The notes under the pieces: generated by a model
The model's input: the letters and a program-made list of their open reading frames with translations, nothing else
Database searches by the model: none
What the model was told of the DNA's origin: nothing
In this document: positions 1 to 4,427 of the stretch, piece by piece
How positions within the stretch are numbered: the first letter of the stretch is position 1
Layout of the letters: each line of letters begins with the position of its first letter
Assembly (NCBI GenBank): GCA_003223675.1
Contig: QHVW01000865.1
Coordinates: forward strand, 1 to 5,116
DNA: 5,116 nt
Direction of reading: 5' to 3'
DNA from: Acidobacteriota bacterium
GTDB taxonomy: Bacteria > Acidobacteriota > Thermoanaerobaculia > Multivoradales > UBA5704
Program-made: the position numbers and the translations under genes

Positions 1-394
1 TCGACCAGACGTAGCCGTGCGAGCGGTCGGGCGGCGGCGGGCAGGCCGGCCCCGCGAGATGGGTCGAGGAGTAGAGGACCCGCTGCCCGCCTTGCAGGAA
101 GTAGGAGCAGGTGGTGCGCCCCTTGCCGGTGGAGACCAGGGTGGCGGCGCCCGAGCCGTCGGCCGGGATGCGGAAGATCTGGTCGCAGGCGTAGGGGGGG
201 CGCGAGGACTGGAAGATCAGCTCGCGGCCGTCCGGGGACCAGTAGGCCTCGGCGTTCTCGCCGCCCCGGCTGAGCTGGACCAGCCCCGAGAGATGGACCT
301 CGCGCGGGTCGAGCGGCGGCGCCTTGGGCTCGGCGGCGAGGGCGCCAGACACCAGGAAAAGGGTGAGGGCGAAGGGCAGAAGACGTGTGCTCAT
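1..394 (-). CDS. Exported TolB-like (PD40/WD40-like) beta-propeller protein, N-terminal part, cut by the left edge
   Basis: The frame opens with ATG at 394-392 and stays open for 131 codons to the window edge without a stop, so the C-terminus is missing. Residues 1-21 form a signal peptide (MSTRLLPF start, hydrophobic core, ALA-A cleavage region), so the product is exported. Residues 49-63 (EAYWSPDGRELIFQS) are a classic PD40/TolB propeller blade signature, and a second blade follows around 96-110 (CSYFLQGGQRVLYSS). Cysteines at 70, 96 and 118 are seen. Proteins of this kind in Acidobacteriota-like genomes are periplasmic propellers, sometimes fused to a C-terminal peptidase domain; whether that holds here lies outside the window. 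A GGGGAG ribosome-binding sequence sits 5 bases upstream of the ATG. The gene is divergent from the S1-domain gene. The propeller assignment is firm; the exact role is unknown. Confidence 0.85.
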   Translation of the reverse strand, partial: MSTRLLPFALTLFLVSGALAAEPKAPPLDPREVHLSGLVQLSRGGENAEAYWSPDGRELIFQSSRPPYACDQIFRIPADGSGAATLVSTGKGRTTCSYFLQGGQRVLYSSTHLAGPACPPPPDRSHGYVWS

Positions 395-399
395 CGGGG

Positions 400-405
400 C
401 TCCCC
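400..405 (-). promoter_or_regulatory. Ribosome binding site of the TolB-like gene
   Basis: Read on the minus strand this is GGGGAG, 5 bases before the ATG at 394. It fixes the start of the propeller gene, and no upstream in-frame start has a better site. The sequence continues as GGGGAGCCCC, which is self-complementary but has too short a loop to fold well by itself. Confidence 0.6.
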
Positions 406-428
406 GTATCGAATCTTGCGGAAAGGGC

Positions 429-458
429 TTGGAACGATACCCGTGCGCCTGATATTCT
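429..458 (+). promoter_or_regulatory. Candidate sigma70-type promoter for the S1-domain gene
   Basis: TTGGAA (429-434) matches the -35 consensus at 4 of 6 positions. TATTCT (453-458, spacer 18) or GATATT (451-456, spacer 16) matches the -10 at 4 of 6. It lies in the least GC-rich part of the divergent spacer. A start near 465 would give a leader of about 175 bases before the ATG at 642. This is a weak consensus match with no experimental support. Confidence 0.3.
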
Positions 459-563
459 GCACGAAACTGGAAGGGTCCATCCCCTCCGCCGACCCCCGAA
501 GAGGAATTCCAGCCGCCCCCGCATCGGTTGAAGCTTTCCAGGCACGATACTTTCAAGGACCCC

Positions 564-611
564 GCCGGAGTCGCTGCTCCTGGCACGCCGGTCCGCGAAG
601 CGCCCGGACCG
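564..611 (+). promoter_or_regulatory. Tandem hairpins in the leader of the S1-domain gene
   Basis: Two adjacent inverted repeats can fold in the transcript. The first is GCCGGAG (564-570) with CTCC-T-GGC (577-584), 7 base pairs with one bulged T. The second is CGGTCCG (589-595) with CGGACCG (605-611), 7 perfect pairs and a 9-base loop. The second ends 21 bases before the Shine-Dalgarno. In several bacteria S1 mRNA is autoregulated through its leader, so a regulatory role is plausible, but in GC-rich DNA such stems also arise by chance. Confidence 0.35.
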
Positions 612-632
612 AAGAAATCCCAGAAGAACCTT

Positions 633-640
633 GGAGAAGA
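633..640 (+). promoter_or_regulatory. Ribosome binding site that fixes the S1-domain start
   Basis: GGAGAAGA precedes the ATG at 642, with the GGAG core 5 bases away. This supports 642 over the in-frame TTG at 528, which has no comparable site upstream and would add 38 residues unlike an S1 N-terminus. Confidence 0.7.
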
Positions 641-641
641 C

Positions 642-2333
642 ATGAGCGATCAGGAAAACCAGGAAATGCAGGACTCCGGCCAGGTCGTGGCCGAAGTCGA
701 GCAGGAGGCTGCGACGACGAGCGAAACCACTGCAGTCGACCAGAACGTCCAGGCCAGCGAAGACAGCGCTCCGGCGCACGAGCCCACCCTCATGGGCTCG
801 AATCAGCCTGGGGAGGACCCCCAAGCGGTGGGCGAGGCTCTGGCCGCGGAGCCGGCGGCCGCGGAGCCTCCTGCCGCGGAGCCCCCTGCCGCGGAGCCGG
901 CGACCGCTCCGGCCGCCCAGGGGAGCCAGGACTTCGGCCAGATCCTAGCCGAGTTCGAGCAGCAGAGCGCTCCGAAGAAGGAAAGGGAGAAGGGGGAGAA
1001 GGAATCCAAGGGTCCCCAGAAGGTCAGCGGCAAGATCCTGTCCATCGGCGACGAGTGGGTCTTCGTCGATCTCGGCGGCAAGGCCGAGGGCCGGATCGCC
1101 GCGGCGGAGCTCAAGGACGCCGAGGGGAACCTCACCGTCAAGGAGGGGGATTCCATCGACGCCACCGTCACCGGCACCGACCCGGAGTCGGGCGCCCTCC
1201 TGTTGCAGCGCCGGGCCGGCGGCAAGGGCAGGGGGAAGAAGCCGGCCGACGTGGTGCCCGAGATCCGGCAGGCCGCCGAGCACGGCCTGCCGCTGGAAGG
1301 GCTGGTGACCGGCCTCAACAAGGGCGGCGCCGAGGTGCAGGTCTACGGCATGCGGGCCTTCTGCCCGCTCTCCCAGCTCGACCTGCGCTACGTCGAGAAC
1401 CCCCAGCAGTTCGTCGGCCAGAAGCTGATGTTCAAGGTCAACCGGCTGGAGGAGGGGAACCGCGGCGGCCGCGGCCCGAACATCGTGCTCTCCCGCCGCC
1501 AGCTCCTCGAGGAAGAGCAGCAGACGCGCGCCTCCGAGACCCGCGAGAAGCTCCAGATCGGCGCCGTGCTCCACGGCAAGGTGACGTCGCTGACCAACTA
1601 CGGCGCCTTCATCGACCTCGGCGGCATCGAGGGCATGCTGCACGTCAGCGAGATCGGCCACACCCGCACCACCCATCCGCAGGACGTGTTCTCGGTAGGC
1701 GACGAGGTCGAGGTGCAGGTGATCAAGATCGAGAAGGGGAAGGACGAGAAGCGCCCCGAGCGGATCTCGCTCTCCCGCCGGTCGCTGCAGAGCGACCCCT
1801 GGAACGAGGCGGCCGCCCGCTTCACCGAGGGGATGGAGGTCCCCGGCCGCGTCATGCGCACCGAGACCTTCGGCGCCTTCGTCGAGCTGGCTCCCGGCCT
1901 CGAAGGATTGGTCCACATCAGCGAGATGGGGGCCGGCCGCCGGCTCAACCACTCCCGCGAGGCGGTCCAGCCGGGCCAGGAGGTGCAGGTGCGGGTGCTC
2001 GGAGTGGATACCGCCCGGCGCCGCATCTCCCTCTCGATGAACACGGGCGCGAGCGCCAGCCCGGGAACGAGCAGCGGCTATAGCGGGGGCGCGGGCAGCG
2101 ACGAGCCCCGCGGAGAGCGCCGGCGGGGCGGCGGCGGCGGTGGCGGCGGCCGGCATCAGGACTTCGCCCGTAGTGAGCGGGGTGACCGCTCGCGCGGCGA
2201 CCGGGGCGGCTCCCGCGGCGGGGACGACGACTACGCCCGCAGCGGCGGCGGCGGCGCCTCGGTGCCCAGCAACAGCTCCGGCTCCGGCTTCGGCTCCATG
2301 GCCGACTTCTTCGAGCGCGCCAAGAAGGGATAG
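642..2333 (+). CDS. S1 RNA-binding domain protein (bS1-like, four S1 domains, RGG-like tail)
   Basis: This 563-residue cytoplasmic RNA-binding protein probably acts in translation, as a ribosomal protein S1 or S1 paralogue. Residues 1-125 are low-complexity, acidic and rich in Ala, Pro, Glu and Gln. Four S1 domains follow, at about 127-191, 216-284, 308-378 and 397-466. Domain 1 has VFVDLGGKAEGRI; domain 2 has VYGMRAFCPLSQLDLR and ends NIVLSRRQLLEEE, a pattern typical of bS1 domain 2; domain 3 has TNYGAFIDLGGIEGMLHVSE and ends near DPW; domain 4 has FGAFVELAPGLEGLVHISEM. Their order and motifs match bS1 domains 1-4. Residues 485-538 form a Gly/Arg/Asp-rich tail with a run of eight glycines and several RGD/RGG-like units, ending in a short amphipathic segment (SMADFFERAKKG). 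Gram-negative bS1 usually has six S1 domains, so this is short. Start chosen at 642 for its ribosome binding site; an in-frame TTG at 528 is possible but unlikely. The S1 family is certain; whether it is the sole S1 is not. Confidence 0.93.
   Translation: MSDQENQEMQDSGQVVAEVEQEAATTSETTAVDQNVQASEDSAPAHEPTLMGSNQPGEDPQAVGEALAAEPAAAEPPAAEPPAAEPATAPAAQGSQDFGQILAEFEQQSAPKKEREKGEKESKGPQKVSGKILSIGDEWVFVDLGGKAEGRIAAAELKDAEGNLTVKEGDSIDATVTGTDPESGALLLQRRAGGKGRGKKPADVVPEIRQAAEHGLPLEGLVTGLNKGGAEVQVYGMRAFCPLSQLDLRYVENPQQFVGQKLMFKVNRLEEGNRGGRGPNIVLSRRQLLEEEQQTRASETREKLQIGAVLHGKVTSLTNYGAFIDLGGIEGMLHVSEIGHTRTTHPQDVFSVGDEVEVQVIKIEKGKDEKRPERISLSRRSLQSDPWNEAAARFTEGMEVPGRVMRTETFGAFVELAPGLEGLVHISEMGAGRRLNHSREAVQPGQEVQVRVLGVDTARRRISLSMNTGASASPGTSSGYSGGAGSDEPRGERRRGGGGGGGGRHQDFARSERGDRSRGDRGGSRGGDDDYARSGGGGASVPSNSSGSGFGSMADFFERAKKG
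843..902 (+). repeat. Four tandem 15-bp units in the S1 gene (Ala-Ala-Glu-Pro repeats)
   Basis: Units start at 843, 858, 873 and 888, each beginning GCCGCGGAGCC and ending GGCG, TCCT, CCCT and GGCG; the first and fourth units are identical. They encode AAEPA/AAEPP repeats in the acidic N-terminal region. The unit length is a multiple of three, so copy-number change would keep the frame. Confidence 0.85.
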
Positions 2334-2339
2334 ACCGCA

Positions 2340-2357
2340 GGGGCGGACCGCCGCCCC
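2340..2357 (+). terminator. GC hairpin directly after the S1-domain stop, possible terminator
   Basis: GGGGCGG (2340-2346) pairs perfectly with CCGCCCC (2351-2357) around the loop ACCG, beginning 6 bases after the TAG stop. No T-tract follows, so it is not a textbook intrinsic terminator. It may protect the mRNA 3' end or act in termination with another factor. Confidence 0.35.
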
Positions 2358-2390
2358 CGCCGTTGCGCTCTGCCCTCCGGAAAAGAGGCC

Positions 2391-2426
2391 ATCCGACCGA
2401 TCTGTCGGATCCGACCTATCCGACCG
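2391..2426. repeat. Intergenic 9-bp tandem repeat, four units, with a 12-bp palindrome
   Basis: Units are ATCCGACCG (2391), ATCTGTCGG (2400), ATCCGACCT (2409) and ATCCGACCG (2418); three are near identical and the second is divergent. The divergent unit creates the perfect palindrome GTCGGATCCGAC (2404-2415) and a 5-bp stem CCGAC/GTCGG (2393-2408). It could be a decaying simple-sequence repeat or a protein-binding site; nothing in the sequence decides between them. Confidence 0.7.
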
Positions 2427-2463
2427 ATAACGCCTGCTGGAACGCCATCGCCCCAGCCGAGTC

Positions 2464-2486
2464 CCCTCTCCCGGTCGGGGGGAGGG
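2464..2486. repeat. REP-like GC-rich hairpin
   Basis: CCCTCTCCC (2464-2472) pairs with GGGGGGAGGG (2477-2486) around the loop GGTC, 9 pairs including one G-T wobble and one bulged G. It resembles the CCCTCTCCC...GGGAGAGGG hairpins common as intergenic repetitive elements in GC-rich bacteria, but degenerate. No T-tract follows, so it is unlikely to be an intrinsic terminator. One copy only is visible. Confidence 0.35.
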
Positions 2487-2573
2487 CGATGGGCATGGTG
2501 AGGTTTCGGCTAAACCGGCTTGAAATCAGGGAATACTATGGTACTCTCAAGCGACCGGATTGGTGTTTTACTC

Positions 2574-2579
2574 TATAAT
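2574..2579 (+). promoter_or_regulatory. Candidate -10 box (TATAAT) for the DUF5715-like gene
   Basis: A perfect TATAAT lies in a locally AT-rich stretch (about 2525-2580) within otherwise GC-rich DNA, 58 bases before the chosen ATG at 2638. No good -35 lies 16-18 bases upstream. A TTGAAA at 2520-2525 is too far away for this box, but could pair with the weaker TACTCT at 2542-2547 (spacer 16). A transcript start near 2586 would give a short leader of about 50 bases. Confidence 0.45.
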
Positions 2580-2637
2580 TGTCCGCGCTTGAATCGCATT
2601 GGGGCCCTTTAACGGAATGGAGCTTGTGAGACCTCCC

Positions 2638-3519
2638 ATGCCGAGTGCACCTATTTCCCCCAGCCCCCGTACCCGCCGCAACGCGGCCCTGTCGCTCCTC
2701 GCCCTCTCCACCTGCGCGATCTGCGCGGCGCCGGTCCTGGAGGCCCAGAGCCTGCTGGGATCGCACGAATCGCTGCTGCGCCAGAACCAGGAGGCCCGCG
2801 AGCACGACTTCACCTACCTGCGCACCTCCGCGGACGTGCGCGACTTTGCCCAGCAGGGGCTGCTGGTCCGCCTGCCGGGAAACGCCGACTACGAGCTCGC
2901 CGACGACGAGGTCTCCTTCCCCTACGCGCGGCCCGAGGTGAAGACGTTCGTGGAGCGCCTGTCCAGGCAGTACCGCGAGGCCTGCGGCGAGCGCCTGGTG
3001 GTCACCAGCCTGACCCGGCCGATCACCCGCCAGCCCCCCAACGCCTCGGCGATCTCGGTCCACCCCACGGGCATGGCGATCGACCTGCGGCGCACTGACA
3101 GCTCCGGCTGCCGGCAGTGGCTGGAGACGGTGCTGCTCGACCTCGAGGGCAAGGGGGTCCTGGAGGCCACCCGCGAGCAGTATCCGCCGCACTACCACGT
3201 GGCGGTCTTCCCGAACCCGTACCTCCAGTACGTGGCCTCGGGCGAGGCCCTGCCGGAGATCCAGGTCGCGAGGTCGACCCACGAGACGGCCTCCCGCCCG
3301 CATATCGTCCGCGCCTCCTCGCACCACGCGACCCGCCGCGGCAGCCGCCGGACCGCCGTGGCCGTGAGCCATCGCGCCAGCAGCCGCCACCAGAAGGCGA
3401 CGGCCCGCATCGTCCGCGCGGCCAACAAGCGGCCCGCCGCCCGCCGCCACGCCACGGTCGTCCACGCCAAGTCGAGCGGCTCGCACCATTCGCGGACGCA
3501 GTCCGTCCGCACCCGCTGA
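2638..3519 (+). CDS. Exported DUF5715-like protein with M15-type peptidase motifs and a basic His/Arg-rich tail
   Basis: The 293-residue product has an N-terminal export signal: basic RTRR at 11-14, a hydrophobic stretch to about 32, and likely cleavage after LEA near 36. The core (about 60-205) carries the motif S-x-H-x-x-G-x-A-x-D as SVHPTGMAID, with H142 and D149, then a downstream HYHV with H185 and H187, and an upstream TSLTRP with R127. This is the zinc-ligand pattern of the M15/VanY (hedgehog/DD-peptidase) fold; E176 is a possible catalytic acid. The overall sequence resembles DUF5715, a little-studied family with this fold. A role in cell-wall peptide cleavage in the periplasm is inferred, not shown. 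Residues 211-293 form an Arg/His-rich low-complexity tail (17 Arg, 3 Lys, 10 His, a single Glu, no Asp). Alternative in-frame starts are TTG 2599, ATG 2617 and GTG 2626; 2638 gives the most normal signal peptide, with a weak GTGAG seven bases upstream. Confidence 0.82.
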   Translation: MPSAPISPSPRTRRNAALSLLALSTCAICAAPVLEAQSLLGSHESLLRQNQEAREHDFTYLRTSADVRDFAQQGLLVRLPGNADYELADDEVSFPYARPEVKTFVERLSRQYREACGERLVVTSLTRPITRQPPNASAISVHPTGMAIDLRRTDSSGCRQWLETVLLDLEGKGVLEATREQYPPHYHVAVFPNPYLQYVASGEALPEIQVARSTHETASRPHIVRASSHHATRRGSRRTAVAVSHRASSRHQKATARIVRAANKRPAARRHATVVHAKSSGSHHSRTQSVRTR

Positions 3520-3543
3520 TCGCCTCCGGCGCGCCTTTCGCGA

Positions 3544-3580
3544 AAACCAGCCCGGTCTCCGGGCTGGTTTCTCGTTTTCT
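3544..3580 (+). terminator. Intrinsic terminator of the DUF5715-like gene
   Basis: AAACCAGCCCGG (3544-3555) pairs perfectly over 12 bases with CCGGGCTGGTTT (3559-3570) around the loop TCT, followed by a T-rich run (CTCGTTTTCT). It starts 25 bases after the TGA stop and separates this gene from the Gly-rich secreted protein gene, arguing against an operon. Confidence 0.93.
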
Positions 3581-3627
3581 TGGCCTCTATTTTGCTTGGA
3601 AAACGGCCTTGGACGGCTCAAGCATCT

Positions 3628-3634
3628 AGGAGGT
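3628..3634 (+). promoter_or_regulatory. Consensus ribosome binding site of the Gly-rich protein gene
   Basis: AGGAGGT is a perfect Shine-Dalgarno core, 8 bases before the ATG at 3643. It is the strongest site in the window and suggests efficient translation. No convincing promoter is seen between the upstream terminator and this site; a TATTTT at 3588-3593 lacks a -35 partner. Confidence 0.85.
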
Positions 3635-3642
3635 AGCATCAC

Positions 3643-4305
3643 ATGAAAAGCAGCCGTTGGATGAAGTTGGTAGTTCTGGTTCTCTCTCTCTTGATTTGCA
3701 TTCCCGGCCTGGCCTTGGCCCAGACCGGCGGCGGCTCAGGGGGCGGAACGGGCGGCAGTGGCGGTGGCACGGGTGGCGGCGGTGGCATCGGCTCGGTGAA
3801 CGGCCGGAGCGTCAACGCCACCGTCCGGGCGAACAATCCCATGCCGGTCCTCATCTACACGGTCTGGGGTCTGGGAGGCGGCACCAGCGTGAGCGACACC
3901 TCGGACGTCAGCACCCTGGTCATCTACGACAACGGCATCGCGACCTGGAGCCAGTCGAACGCCGACGGCACGAACACCAGCGGTTGCAGAGGCAACTGCC
4001 TGGACACCATCCAGCTCTCGACGGCCCAGATCAATCAGCTCATGGCGCAGCTCCGGGCGGCCGGGGCCTTCCGGCAGACCTCCAACAACCAGAGCGCGAC
4101 CTCGTCGGACACCTCTCTCTCCACGATCACGGTCTTCCGGTACGTCCAGGGGTCGACCAGCATCGCACAGACGTTCAGCTTCTTCGACAGCCAGGCCGCG
4201 GGGCGGCTGCCTGGAATCCTGAACGTCTTCTCGAATTTCTTCTCCACGAACTTCGGCAGCAGCAGCATCAACGGCGGTGGTAGCGGGAGCGGGAGCGGCG
4301 GCTAG
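3643..4305 (+). CDS. Small secreted protein of unknown function with Gly-rich segments on both sides of its domain
   Basis: The 220-residue product has a clear Sec signal peptide: basic start (MKSSRWMK), a Leu/Val core, and an ALA-Q cleavage site at 26/27. Residues 29-50 are almost only Gly, Ser and Thr, and 205-220 are a Gly/Ser tail. The domain between (about 51-204) has predicted beta-rich text such as TLVIYDNGIATWSQ (91-104), a close cysteine pair C115/C119 (CRGNC) that could form a disulfide in the periplasm, a likely helix with QLSTAQINQLMAQLRAAGAF (124-143), and a second strand-helix block (TITVFRY, about 161-167, then 186-202). The layout of a strand with Asp-Gly turn followed by a helix ending in aGAF loosely recalls small domains that read 'YDdG...L..L...gaF', such as DUF6438; this is a resemblance only. 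I do not recognise the family. The gene sits alone between terminator-like hairpins, suggesting its own transcript. Confidence 0.85.
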   Translation: MKSSRWMKLVVLVLSLLICIPGLALAQTGGGSGGGTGGSGGGTGGGGGIGSVNGRSVNATVRANNPMPVLIYTVWGLGGGTSVSDTSDVSTLVIYDNGIATWSQSNADGTNTSGCRGNCLDTIQLSTAQINQLMAQLRAAGAFRQTSNNQSATSSDTSLSTITVFRYVQGSTSIAQTFSFFDSQAAGRLPGILNVFSNFFSTNFGSSSINGGGSGSGSGG

Positions 4306-4370
4306 TCCAACGGTTCCACTCTTCTTGTGCAGGTCTCGAATCTTTAATCCCGAGCCGTCTTCAACACCCT

Positions 4371-4410
4371 GTCCGGCCCGTGCGTCCAGCGGGCCGGACG
4401 TTCACGTTTC
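4371..4410. terminator. Convergent-gene hairpin, likely terminator
   Basis: GTCCGGCCCG (4371-4380) pairs perfectly with CGGGCCGGAC (4390-4399) around a 9-base loop. On the plus strand the tail GTTCACGTTTC is only moderately T-rich; on the minus strand no T-run follows. It lies 65 bases after the Gly-rich gene stop and 28 bases beyond the cyclase stop, so it best terminates the plus-strand gene and may serve both. Confidence 0.65.
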
Positions 4411-4427
4411 AAGGATGTCCTTGGCCC

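Noticed and set aside
528..641. TTG start adding 38 residues to the S1-domain protein
   Set aside because: There is no ribosome binding site, and the extension is unlike S1 N-termini, whereas the ATG at 642 has GGAGAAGA at proper spacing.
17..2083. A 688-residue plus-strand open frame
   Set aside because: It runs in another frame across the minus-strand propeller gene and the S1 gene. Its product is a Gly/Arg/Pro/Ala-rich string without any domain, as expected of a shadow frame in GC-rich DNA.
945..2156. A 403-residue minus-strand open frame antisense to the S1 gene
   Set aside because: The composition is Ala/Leu/Gly/Asp low-complexity, with no motif, and the opposite strand encodes four clear S1 domains.
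2391..2426. CRISPR-like array
   Set aside because: The units are 9 bp and contiguous, with no spacers and no cas genes.
2363..2578. A 71-residue plus-strand open frame in the spacer
   Set aside because: It translates the 9-bp repeats and the REP-like hairpin, has no ribosome binding site, and ends at the promoter region; the spacer looks non-coding.
2698..2736. Lipoprotein signal (lipobox) in the DUF5715-like protein
   Set aside because: The LSTC stretch has Thr instead of Gly/Ala/Ser before Cys, and the hydrophobic segment continues past it, so an ordinary signal peptide is more likely.
2536..3642. A 368-residue minus-strand open frame antisense to the DUF5715-like gene
   Set aside because: The product is Gly/Arg/Ala/Val-rich without motifs, it crosses the terminator at 3544-3580, and the plus-strand frame has signal peptide and metal-site motifs.
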